Shown here: in pieces, positions 31,943 to 39,804 of the stretch
How the letters are laid out: every line of letters begins with the position of its first letter
Position numbering within the stretch: position 1 is the stretch's first letter
Assembly: GCA_964642165.1 (NCBI GenBank)
Contig: CAZXOC010000026.1
Location: forward strand, 1-41,186
Length of the DNA stretch: 41,186 nucleotides
DNA from: CAYRVX01 sp964642165
GTDB lineage: Bacteria > Planctomycetota > Phycisphaerae > SM23-33
Reading direction: 5' to 3'
Program-made: the position numbers and the translations under genes
The notes under the pieces: model-generated
What the model was told of the DNA's origin: nothing
The model's input: only the letters and a program-made list of their open reading frames with translations
The model's database searches: none

Positions 31943-32668
31943 TCATCCCTTGACCGCCCCGACGGCGATGGCCTTCACCACGTGCTTCTGGACGAGGAGG
32001 AACATCAGGATGACCGGGACGATCATGACGATCGGGCGCGCCATGGGCAGGGCCACGTCGAAGAACGTCCGGAACGGCCCGGCGCCATCGACGTGGGCGG
32101 CCTCCTCCACCTCCCTGGGCAGCGTCCAGAAGAACCCGGCCATCAGGATGGCATTGCCCGCCCCGCCGCGCACCAGCCAGAGGATCATCCCCCACAGGCC
32201 CTCCGGCGCGCGGATGGACATGAGCATCTCGAAGACGGGGACCATGACCGCCTGGTGCGGCGCGACCGCCCCGGCGATCAGCAGGGACAGGACGAGGACC
32301 TTGCCCGGGAACTTGAGCCGCGCCAGCGCGTAGCCGAGCATCGCGCTGATCGGCACGGTGCCGAGGACCACGACCACCGTCACGACCAGGCTGGTCAGGA
32401 AGTTCAGCAGGATGTTCTCCTCCTTCAGCACGATCCAGTAGTTGATCCACTGGAACCGCGCGTCGGTGAGGTAGCCGGCGCGGACGAGCTGGCGGAACTC
32501 CCTCTGCGCGTCGGCGGGATCCAGGGCGAACTTGCCGGCGTAGTCCCGGACGGAGCGCGTGTCTCGGGCGAAGGTCTCGCGGCTCTCGTGGCGGCGGCGG
32601 TTCTCGTCGCGCATCTCCCAGAGGGTGAGGATCTGGCGGGCGTGGAGGCCCTGGAAGACCGGTCCCAT
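31943..32668 (-). CDS. Carbohydrate ABC transporter permease (MalG type), apparently truncated and internally deleted
   Basis: The 241 residues contain the inner part of a MalG-type sugar permease: LTSLVVTVVVVLGTVPISAMLGYALARLKF, the EAA loop EVEEAAHVDGAGPFRTFFDV, LPMARP, and the family C-terminus LLVQKHVVKAIAVGAVKG. (The first segment spans about 91-120.) Two parts of a working permease are missing. The first membrane helix is absent: an in-frame TGA lies 15 codons before the ATG, and the protein begins inside the periplasmic region. The usual 50-60 residues between LPxxRP and the last helix, including the TM5/W-N-x-F segment, are also gone, so the EAA loop runs straight into the last helix. 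No binding protein, second permease or ATPase is adjacent. I read it as a decaying gene. The start ATG has no ribosome site. Confidence 0.75.
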   Translation of the reverse strand: MGPVFQGLHARQILTLWEMRDENRRRHESRETFARDTRSVRDYAGKFALDPADAQREFRQLVRAGYLTDARFQWINYWIVLKEENILLNFLTSLVVTVVVVLGTVPISAMLGYALARLKFPGKVLVLSLLIAGAVAPHQAVMVPVFEMLMSIRAPEGLWGMILWLVRGGAGNAILMAGFFWTLPREVEEAAHVDGAGPFRTFFDVALPMARPIVMIVPVILMFLLVQKHVVKAIAVGAVKG

Positions 32669-32794
32669 CGCGCCCGGCGCCAGTCGGTACTGCGGCGGAT
32701 CGGCCGGTTCTCAAGGGCTTTCGGCCCCCGCCCCGCCGAGCCGGGCGCCGCGTGCCGGCCCGCGAGCCGGGCGAGTCACGAGCGGACTTCCGGC

Positions 32795-32823
32795 TTCCCA
32801 TCGGACGGCTGCACAGGTGTAAT
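32795..32823 (+). promoter_or_regulatory. Probable promoter of the glycoside hydrolase gene
   Basis: TTCCCA (32795-32800, 4/6) and TGTAAT (32818-32823, 5/6) are separated by 17 bp. The start would lie near 32830, about 15 nt before the ATG at 32845, just leaving room for the GGAGAG ribosome site. Confidence 0.4.
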
Positions 32824-32844
32824 GTCCGCGATCGGAGAGCCGCG

Positions 32845-35598
32845 ATGAACGCAAAAGCCTGCCTGGCGCTGGCGATCCTCGCTGCCGCGGCCGGTCGCGG
32901 CGCGGGCGTTGAGACAAGGCTGCTGACCGATTTCACCCGCGACCTGCCGGCGAGCGACACCGACGCGACGGTCTCGTTGCGGTTCCGCGGCATCCGCGAG
33001 CTGCCCGGGGGCAAGGGCGACGTGGTGGTGCAGCTCCAGCGGCGCGCGGGCAAGTGGGCCGACAACGGGCACGTCGTCGCGGCCGACTACAACCAGAAGA
33101 GCACCAACTCCGTCGAGATCGGCGACCTGGCCTTCGACGGCAGGACGATCCAGGGCCCGCTGAAGGTGACGATCGGCCCGGACAGCCCCCGCCCGGGCAG
33201 GAAGGGCCTGCCCCAGACGCCGGACGTCTTCGAGATCGACGTGAGCGCGAAGGCCCGCCGCGGCCAGTCTGCCCCCTTCCAGCCGGACCGCGAGGCGTTC
33301 ATGCCGCCCTGGCGGAAAGACACGCCCACCTTCGGCGGCGAGCTGCTGGAAGGCACCTACCGCGCGGCGAGGGGCGGCAAGGGCGCGGAGGGCAGGACCC
33401 TCGGGGCCGTGGCGCCGGCGCCCGTGCGGGGACGCTTCGGCGCCGAGGGCAACGTGCACGTCACGAAGGCCCCCGGCGGCGGCATGAAGCTGCTCTGCCG
33501 CCTGTCGCCGAAGCGTGTCGCCCCGCCGCAGGCCGCCTGGGCGGTCAAGCGCCTCCCCGCAGCCCAGGACTGGCGCCGGTACGACGGCCTGCGGCTCACC
33601 GTCGATTCCGCGGAGCGGCGCAGCGACGCCGCCATCGCCGTCCGCCTCACCGAGGCCGATGGCAGCACGTTCTCCGTCACCAGCGCCGCCCTGCTGCTCG
33701 GCCGGGAGGTGACCTTCGACGTGCCCTTTTCCGACTTCCGCGGAACCGGCGGCAACTACTTCCTCGACGTGGACCAGGTCGCCGCCTTCGCCCTCGGCGT
33801 GGACAATCCCGGCGGCGTCGGGGACGTCGAGTTCACCGTCCGGGGGATCGAGCTGATCCGGGCGAGCAGCGGCTTCGCCGCGCCTCCGACGGGGCCCGTG
33901 GACATCGAAGTGGACTGGCCCGTCCGCATCGACTTCGACGGCCAGACCACCGTGCCCAAGGGCCTGTTCGGCTTCCACGACGTCGGCCACAACAAGCCCC
34001 GCCGGCCCAAGGGCGTGCCGGCCTCCCCCACCGAGCACATGAGGCGGCTCCGCTGCGGCTTCCTGCGGCCGCTGACGCACGTGGGCTTCGGCGCCAAGCC
34101 GATCACCGACGAGCAGATCGCCGAGATGCAGGCCGGGCGCCTGGCCCGGAGGGACAAGCCCACCGGCGCTTTCTTCGCCCGCGCCGAGGCCGCCGACGCC
34201 GTCGACAACGTCGTCTGGTGCCACACGCAGGATCTCTGGGCCCGCCCGAGCTGGATGGACCGCGACCGCAAGAAGGTGCTCGACGGCGTACGCGCCTTCT
34301 ACCGCGCGCAGGCGGCCAGGGCGTGGGTGCCCGGCGAGAACCACAACCCCCTGCGGCGCTTCGAGGTCTGGAACGAGCCGTTCATGTGGGGGCGGCATGT
34401 CAACATGGGCTACCGCAACCCGCGGGGCAAGCGAGCGTGGAGCGATCCGACGCAATACGGTTACATCCCCGCCAAGCTGGGGGCGGACGTGTACAGCGAG
34501 ATCTTCCTGGCCGCCGTCGCGGGCGCCAAGGGCGCCAACCCGCACGCCAGGCTCGGGGGCATGTGTTCGCCCAGCTTCAACGGCGACGACTACGCCAACT
34601 TCACGAACTACGCCCGCCACTTCCTCGACCGCTGCCACGCGAAGGTGGACTTCCTCACCGAGCACCACTACTTCGGCCTGCCGGCAAGCTACGCGGCGAG
34701 CTACGAGGTCGTGACGGCCTGGTGCGACGTGAAGTACGGGCGGCGAATTCCCATCTACAACACCGAATGCAACGACCTGGGCTCCAGTCACGCCAACAAG
34801 GCCTACTACAACATTCGCGACATCCTGGAGTGCCTCCGCGTCTGTCCGGACGTCGCCCGCGGCCGGGCCGTGCACGCGCTGTGGAGCGGCTACTGCCGCA
34901 GCCCCGGCGAGACGAACGCCTTCACGCTGCTCTCGGCGCTGCGCGGGAGGATGCTCGCGGCGCGGGCGTCGGAGTGCGACGTCGTGCCCGTGGTGGCGGA
35001 GCGCCCGGACGGCAGGATGGTGGTGCTGGCCCTGAACGACTCGAACTTCACGCGGCGCGTGCAGCTTGCCGTGCCGGAGGGCCTGAAGCCTCAGGACGTC
35101 ACGCAGCTCGTGATGAAGGGCGAGACGCGCCTCGAGACGGTGCCCGGCGGGAAGGTGGCGCTATCGGACCACCGGCGCCTGTCGGCGGAGCTGGCGGCGA
35201 GGGAGTGCGTCCGCTGGACGCTGGCGCCCGTCGGCCCGGCGCGCGACGCCGCCGTCCGCAAGCTCGAGCGGTCCTCCTGCAACGTCCTGTTCGCCCGCGT
35301 CGAGCCGGGCAGGAGCGTGTCGGGCAAGGTGGTGTGGCGCGGCGGCGGGCCCCCGGCGAAGCGCGCGATCCTGCGCGTCGTCACGCGCGACGTCCACCGC
35401 GACGAGGGCGTCGTCGTCGTCAACGGCACAGAACTGCCCTTGCGCTGGTCCAGCAGCAACGACGGCTTCGCCGTCGCCGAGGAGGTCCACCTCAATCCCG
35501 CGGTCCTCGCGAAGGACACGACGATCGAGTTCCGCTGCCCCCGGGCCGACAGCAACGGCTTCACCGTCTACGCCGCGGCGGTCCTCCTGGACAAGTAG
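32845..35598 (+). CDS. Secreted clan GH-A-like glycoside hydrolase with N-terminal beta domains
   Basis: This 917-residue protein starts at an ATG after CGGAGAGCCGCG and has a signal peptide (about 1-21). About 190-355 is a carbohydrate-binding-like jelly roll (AAQDWRRYDGLRLTVDS, FDVPFSDFRGTGGNYFLD, VGDVEFTVRGIELIR). About 370-720 is a TIM barrel: GLFGFHDVGH near its start, then RFEVWNEPFMWG with Glu511 as probable acid/base, and RIPIYNTECNDLG with Glu641 as probable nucleophile. The 130-residue spacing and the N-E-P motif fit a retaining clan GH-A enzyme. A beta-sandwich (about 730-820) resembles the usual C-terminal domain of GH39/GH30/GH51-like enzymes, and a final galactose-binding-like domain ends the protein. 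I cannot choose a family or substrate; agarase- and xylosidase-like families share this plan. A second secreted enzyme gene follows 36 bp downstream. Confidence 0.82.
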   Translation: MNAKACLALAILAAAAGRGAGVETRLLTDFTRDLPASDTDATVSLRFRGIRELPGGKGDVVVQLQRRAGKWADNGHVVAADYNQKSTNSVEIGDLAFDGRTIQGPLKVTIGPDSPRPGRKGLPQTPDVFEIDVSAKARRGQSAPFQPDREAFMPPWRKDTPTFGGELLEGTYRAARGGKGAEGRTLGAVAPAPVRGRFGAEGNVHVTKAPGGGMKLLCRLSPKRVAPPQAAWAVKRLPAAQDWRRYDGLRLTVDSAERRSDAAIAVRLTEADGSTFSVTSAALLLGREVTFDVPFSDFRGTGGNYFLDVDQVAAFALGVDNPGGVGDVEFTVRGIELIRASSGFAAPPTGPVDIEVDWPVRIDFDGQTTVPKGLFGFHDVGHNKPRRPKGVPASPTEHMRRLRCGFLRPLTHVGFGAKPITDEQIAEMQAGRLARRDKPTGAFFARAEAADAVDNVVWCHTQDLWARPSWMDRDRKKVLDGVRAFYRAQAARAWVPGENHNPLRRFEVWNEPFMWGRHVNMGYRNPRGKRAWSDPTQYGYIPAKLGADVYSEIFLAAVAGAKGANPHARLGGMCSPSFNGDDYANFTNYARHFLDRCHAKVDFLTEHHYFGLPASYAASYEVVTAWCDVKYGRRIPIYNTECNDLGSSHANKAYYNIRDILECLRVCPDVARGRAVHALWSGYCRSPGETNAFTLLSALRGRMLAARASECDVVPVVAERPDGRMVVLALNDSNFTRRVQLAVPEGLKPQDVTQLVMKGETRLETVPGGKVALSDHRRLSAELAARECVRWTLAPVGPARDAAVRKLERSSCNVLFARVEPGRSVSGKVVWRGGGPPAKRAILRVVTRDVHRDEGVVVVNGTELPLRWSSSNDGFAVAEEVHLNPAVLAKDTTIEFRCPRADSNGFTVYAAAVLLDK

Positions 35599-35634
35599 CG
35601 CACGCGACGAGGCACCAGCGCGGAGACCAGGCGA

Positions 35635-36771
35635 ATGCACAGGAAGGGCGACACCTGGAACGAGTCGGAGACGTACGCGGACGCCGTCACGCTGCGGCCG
35701 GTGCGGCGCGTCACGCGCAACGCCGACTACAACATGACGCCGAACTACCACACGAACACGGGCTTCTCCGCCGACGGCGAGTTCCTGGTGTTCGTCAGCC
35801 AGTGGGCTTCCGGCAGCGCGATCCTCCGCTGCCACGTGCCGACCGGCGACCTGACGCAGGTCAGCGAGGTCTACGCCCATGCCGGCGCGCCGGTCCTGGC
35901 GCCCCAGAGCGGATGGGCCGTCTTCGCCGCCGACGGCGCCGTCCACGCCGTGCACGTCCACACGCTCGAGGAACGCACCCTCTACGAAGCCGAGCCCCAC
36001 CTCCGCATCGCCCGCCCGAGCATCGACGGCGACGAGCAAAGCGTCGTCTTCCCCCTGCACCCGCTGCACGGCGAGATCGCCGCGGGCTGCCGGCCGAGCC
36101 GAGGAGAGCTGGCGTACTTCACCGACCACGGCGCGAGCTTCGACATCGTGCAGGTCCCGCTGGCCGGCGGGGAGGCACGCGTGGTCTATCACGAACGCGG
36201 CTGCCGCAGCAGCCACATCCCCCACTGCCCCACCGACGGCGACCTGCTGCTGATCGACCGCGACTTCCCGCCGCGATTCCACGCCGGCAGCGACGGGGCG
36301 ACCAACCGCATCTGGCTGCTTCGGCTCTCGACCGGCGAGCTGACCGAGCTGCCCAGCCGCGACGGCGGCACGTTCCAGGTCCACTGCGCCTGGACCTTCG
36401 ACGGGCGGCACGTGCTCTATCACGGGCGCAGCGAACGCGGCGGCTGGTACATCGGCGTCACCGACCACGAGGGCCGCGTCGTCCGGGAGTACGGCTTCCA
36501 CGAGCGCGACCACTACGGCCACGTCTCCGCCGCCGCCCCCGGCCGCCCGGCCATCATCCTGGACGGCAACCTCACGAGCGACCTGCTGCTGTGGCTGTAC
36601 TACGACGCCGAGCAGCCGCGCGTCGAGGTCATCGCCCGTCACGGCACGGACTGGACCGGCGCCCCGGGGCAGCTCGCTCATCCGCACCCCCTGGCCGACC
36701 CGACCGGGCGGTGGATCAGCTTCAACGCCGCCCACGGCAAGCGCAGCGACGTGTACGTCGTGACGCTGTAG
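35635..36771 (+). CDS. Oligogalacturonate-lyase-like (PL22) or TolB-like beta-propeller protein
   Basis: This 378-residue protein has no signal peptide. It starts at ATG 35635 with GGAGACCAG upstream and lies 36 bp after the glycoside hydrolase, so it is probably co-transcribed. Repeated blade motifs are visible (NTGFSADGEFLVFVSQ, FQVHCAWTFDGRHVLYHG). The opening (ETYADAVTLRPVRRVTRN), the length (about 390 in the family) and the His-rich segments SSHIPHCPTDGDLLLIDRD, FQVHCAW and YGHVSA resemble PL22 oligogalacturonate lyase, which cleaves unsaturated digalacturonate in the cytoplasm using metal-binding His residues. The alternative is a general PD40/WD40-like propeller with no catalytic role. 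A cytoplasmic lyase beside a secreted glycosidase and a sugar-acid pathway would fit pectin use, but this is inference. Confidence 0.65.
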   Translation: MHRKGDTWNESETYADAVTLRPVRRVTRNADYNMTPNYHTNTGFSADGEFLVFVSQWASGSAILRCHVPTGDLTQVSEVYAHAGAPVLAPQSGWAVFAADGAVHAVHVHTLEERTLYEAEPHLRIARPSIDGDEQSVVFPLHPLHGEIAAGCRPSRGELAYFTDHGASFDIVQVPLAGGEARVVYHERGCRSSHIPHCPTDGDLLLIDRDFPPRFHAGSDGATNRIWLLRLSTGELTELPSRDGGTFQVHCAWTFDGRHVLYHGRSERGGWYIGVTDHEGRVVREYGFHERDHYGHVSAAAPGRPAIILDGNLTSDLLLWLYYDAEQPRVEVIARHGTDWTGAPGQLAHPHPLADPTGRWISFNAAHGKRSDVYVVTL

Positions 36772-36810
36772 CCGCGGCGCGGGCCACGTCGATTCTCCAC
36801 AACAAGGTCT

Positions 36811-36838
36811 TCGAGACGCCGTGGAAGCACCGTACACT
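36811..36838 (+). promoter_or_regulatory. Probable promoter of the second hydrazine-synthase-alpha-like gene
   Basis: TCGAGA (36811-36816, 4/6) and TACACT (36833-36838, 4/6) are separated by 16 bp. The start would lie near 36845, with the GGAGG ribosome site and ATG at 36871 following. The TACACT box matches the kdsB promoter. Confidence 0.4.
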
Positions 36839-36870
36839 TAGACAGGTCGCACATTCCGGAGGCTAAGGCG

Positions 36871-39711
36871 ATGCGTCTGATCCGCCGCGTTCTCTGCTTT
36901 GCCGTGCCCCTGCTGGCCGTCGCAGCGCCCTCCACCGGCGGCCAGCTCGATGGACAGCTCGAGGCCGACTGGCTCCTCCAGGTCGCCCGCCGCGGGCAGG
37001 AAGCCGGGCGCACCCGCGCCGGGCGCGTCACGACGGCCGCAGACGCCGCCGGCGCCGTCGACGGCGTCAAGAACGGCCGGTGGGGCTTCCACACCGAGAA
37101 CGAGAACGACCCCTGGTGGCACGTGGACCTGGGCGAGGCCCGGCCGCTGGTGCGCCTGGTGATCTACAACCGCTGCGACGGCGGCGCGGGCATCGCGGCG
37201 AGGACGTCGCGGCTGATCGTCCGGCTGTCCGATAACGGCAAGGCGTGGCGGGAAGCCTGCCGCCACGACGGGACGGTGTTCTACGGCGTGCCGGACAAGA
37301 AGCCGCTGTCGATCCCGCTGAAGAACGCCAGGGCGCGCTTCGTTCGCATCCAGCTTCCCGGCCGGAGCTACTTCCACCTCGACGAGGTCGAGGTCTACGC
37401 CGCCGGCGATCCGAGGAAGAACATCGCGCTCGGCCGGCCCGCCGACCAGAGCAGCACCAGCCAGTGGTCCGCGAGCCGCGGGCCGGTCCGCGAGCCGTCG
37501 AGCTTCCCGATCGCCGAGACGGTCGGTCGCGGCCGGCGGCTCGCGGCGGACCTGCGCCGCCAGGGCGTGGACACGCGGCCGTCCGAGCGCGAGATGGACG
37601 CCGTCGAGGCGGCCCGGAAGCACGCGCCGCCGGAAGCTCGCAAGGCGCTGTACTTCCGCGCCTGCCGGGCCGTGCGACGGCTGGCCTTCGCGAACCCCCT
37701 GCTGGACTTCGACCGCCTGCTGATCACCAAGCGCTCGCCCGGCAGCTACAGCCACATGTCCGACCAGTACTACGGGTGGTGGAGCCGCCCGGGCGGGGGC
37801 ATCTACGTCCTGGAGGGCTTCCGGGGCGGCGAGCCGAAGCTGCGCTGCCTGACGGAGGGCTTCGAGCCGGGCAGCTTCCTGCGCCCGGACCTGTCCCACG
37901 ACGCCAAGAAGGTCCTCTTCGCGTACTGCAAGCACTACCCGCACGTCAGCGGCCTGGGCGACAAGGTCACCAAGGGCAACATCCCCGAGGACGCGTTCCA
38001 CCAGATCTACGAGATGAACGTCGACGGCACCGGCGTGCGGCGGCTGACGCGGGGCAAGTACGACGACTTCGACGCCCGCTACCTGCCCAACGGCGAGATC
38101 GTCTTCCTGTCGACGCGGCGGGGTCAGGCTCTCCAGTGCGGGCGGGCCAGCGCCGCGGCGACGCTCCACGCCGACCTGCCGGACAGCTACGTCCGCTGCG
38201 GCGGGGGCAGCCGCCGCCCGGTGGCCATCTACGCGCTGCACGTCATGGACGCCGACGGCGGGAACCTGCGGGCGATCTCGGCGTTCGAGAACTTCGAGTG
38301 GACGCCGTCGGTCGCCGCCGACGGACGCATCCTCTACGCCCGCTGGGACTACGTCGACCGCCACAACAACGCCTTCATGAGCCTGTGGTCGACCAACCCC
38401 GACGGCACGAACCCCCAGGGCGTGTACGGCAACTTCACGCGGAAGCCGCACTGCATCTTCGAGGCCCGATCGATCCCCAACTCGCACAAGATGATCTTCA
38501 CGGCCTCGGCCCACCACTCGATCCTGGGCGGCAGCCTGGTGCTGCTGGACCCCGACGTGGCGCAGGACGACGTCGCGCCGATCACCCGCCTGACGCCGGA
38601 GGTGTGCTTCCCGGAGATCGAGGGCTGGCCCGCGACGTACTACGCCAACCCGTACCCGCTCTCGGAGACGGTCCACCTGGTGGCGTGGAGCCCCAACCCC
38701 CTGCGGCGCGAGGGCGGGGGCAACCCAGGCAACTCGCTGGGCGTGTACCTGTTCGACGCCTTCGGGAACCTGGAGCTGATCCACCGCGACCCGCAGATCA
38801 GCACGATGTACCCGATTCCGCTTCGCCCGAGGGCCAGGCCGCCCGTACGCAGCGAGGCAGCGGACCCTGCGGCCGACGGCGGGCGGATGCTCCTCGTGAA
38901 CGTCTACGACGGGCTGGGTGGCGTCCGGCCGGGGACGGTCAAGCGGCTCCGCATCATCGGCGTGCCCGCCAAGGTCCAGCCCCAGATGAACCGCCCCGTC
39001 CTCGGCGTGACGCGCGAAGACCCCGGCAAGTGCGTGCTGGGCACCGTGCCGGTGGAGCCCGACGGCTCGGCGTACTTCCACATGCCGGGCGGCGTGAACG
39101 TGTTCTTCCAGGCCCTGGACGCCCACGGGCGGGCCGTGCAGACCATGCGAACGGTCACCTACGTCCAGCCCGGCCAGACGCTCTCGTGCATCGGCTGTCA
39201 CGAGCCGCGGAACACCGCCCCGCCGGCGGGGGCCCAGCCGCTGGCGATGTCGCGCCCGCCTTCCAAGCTCACGCCGGGCCCCGAGGGCTCCTGGCCGCTG
39301 CGGTACGATCGGCTGGTCCAGCCCGTGCTCGACAAGCACTGCGTTCGCTGCCACAAGCCCGGCGCCAGGGCCAAGGCCGTGGCCAGGCTGGACCTGACGG
39401 CAAGCAAGTCGTATGCGGCGCTGCTGTCGTACGGCAAGGGCGGGGGGCTCCAGAACACGGTGCGGTCGCGGTACCTGGCCGGAAGGTCGCACGCCCGCGA
39501 CGCCGTCGCTATGGCCAGTCCCCTGCCGCGGATGTTCCTGGGCGACGAGCCGCACCAGGGCGTCCGCCTGGACGGCGACGCCATGGACCGGCTGGCGACG
39601 TGGCTGGACACGTACGCCCAGCGGCTCGGCAGCTTCAGCCCGGAACAGGAGCGGCGCCTCCGCGCCCTGCGGACGACCTGGGCGTCCCTGCTGGCAAGGC
39701 GCCCGCCGTAG
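36871..39711 (+). CDS. Secreted F5/8C-domain hydrazine-synthase-alpha-like cytochrome
   Basis: This 946-residue protein starts at an ATG 8 bp after CGGAGG and has a signal peptide (1-24). About 45-182 is an F5/8C (discoidin/CBM32-like) domain with AVDG (62-65), PWWHVDLG (81-88) and VIYNRCD (97-103), which usually binds glycans. The middle (about 235-690) is the beta-propeller-like region shared with the protein at 5184-8543, including AFANPLLDFDRLL, FHQIYEMNVDGTGVRRL and SLWSTNPDGTNPQ. Next come GTVPVEPDGSAYFHMPGG, CIGCH (773-777) and CVRCH (824-828), with VQPVLDKHC before the second. The protein ends without a SUMF1 domain. The substrate is unknown; glycan attachment plus c-type haem suggests a surface redox role. 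Strongest match is the HZS-alpha family widespread in planctomycetes, not an anammox enzyme. Confidence 0.87.
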   Translation: MRLIRRVLCFAVPLLAVAAPSTGGQLDGQLEADWLLQVARRGQEAGRTRAGRVTTAADAAGAVDGVKNGRWGFHTENENDPWWHVDLGEARPLVRLVIYNRCDGGAGIAARTSRLIVRLSDNGKAWREACRHDGTVFYGVPDKKPLSIPLKNARARFVRIQLPGRSYFHLDEVEVYAAGDPRKNIALGRPADQSSTSQWSASRGPVREPSSFPIAETVGRGRRLAADLRRQGVDTRPSEREMDAVEAARKHAPPEARKALYFRACRAVRRLAFANPLLDFDRLLITKRSPGSYSHMSDQYYGWWSRPGGGIYVLEGFRGGEPKLRCLTEGFEPGSFLRPDLSHDAKKVLFAYCKHYPHVSGLGDKVTKGNIPEDAFHQIYEMNVDGTGVRRLTRGKYDDFDARYLPNGEIVFLSTRRGQALQCGRASAAATLHADLPDSYVRCGGGSRRPVAIYALHVMDADGGNLRAISAFENFEWTPSVAADGRILYARWDYVDRHNNAFMSLWSTNPDGTNPQGVYGNFTRKPHCIFEARSIPNSHKMIFTASAHHSILGGSLVLLDPDVAQDDVAPITRLTPEVCFPEIEGWPATYYANPYPLSETVHLVAWSPNPLRREGGGNPGNSLGVYLFDAFGNLELIHRDPQISTMYPIPLRPRARPPVRSEAADPAADGGRMLLVNVYDGLGGVRPGTVKRLRIIGVPAKVQPQMNRPVLGVTREDPGKCVLGTVPVEPDGSAYFHMPGGVNVFFQALDAHGRAVQTMRTVTYVQPGQTLSCIGCHEPRNTAPPAGAQPLAMSRPPSKLTPGPEGSWPLRYDRLVQPVLDKHCVRCHKPGARAKAVARLDLTASKSYAALLSYGKGGGLQNTVRSRYLAGRSHARDAVAMASPLPRMFLGDEPHQGVRLDGDAMDRLATWLDTYAQRLGSFSPEQERRLRALRTTWASLLARRPP

Positions 39712-39716
39712 CGCTC

Positions 39717-39736
39717 CGCCGGGCGCGCCCCCGGCG
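39717..39736 (+). terminator. GC-only hairpin after the cytochrome gene (possible terminator)
   Basis: CGCCGGG-CGCGCC-CCCGGCG forms a perfect 7-bp stem starting 6 bp after the stop codon. No T-run follows, so it may slow polymerase or protect the transcript end and need not be a classical intrinsic terminator. Confidence 0.3.
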
Positions 39737-39804
39737 CGGACGCCGCGATCTTGGTGAAGTCGCAGCGGCGCCCGTCCGATGCTCACTCACGGGAGACCCG
39801 TGTC

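Noticed and set aside
5184..39711. Anammox metabolism from two HZS-alpha-like proteins
   Set aside because: No hydrazine synthase beta/gamma, hydrazine dehydrogenase or hydroxylamine-oxidoreductase-like genes are present. Such relatives are common in planctomycetes without anammox, and both proteins carry extra domains.
36838..39786. Leftward open frame of 982 codons opposite the F5/8C cytochrome
   Set aside because: Shadow of the rightward gene, which has F5/8C and haem motifs. The antisense product has a Val/Arg/Asp/Pro composition with no domain.
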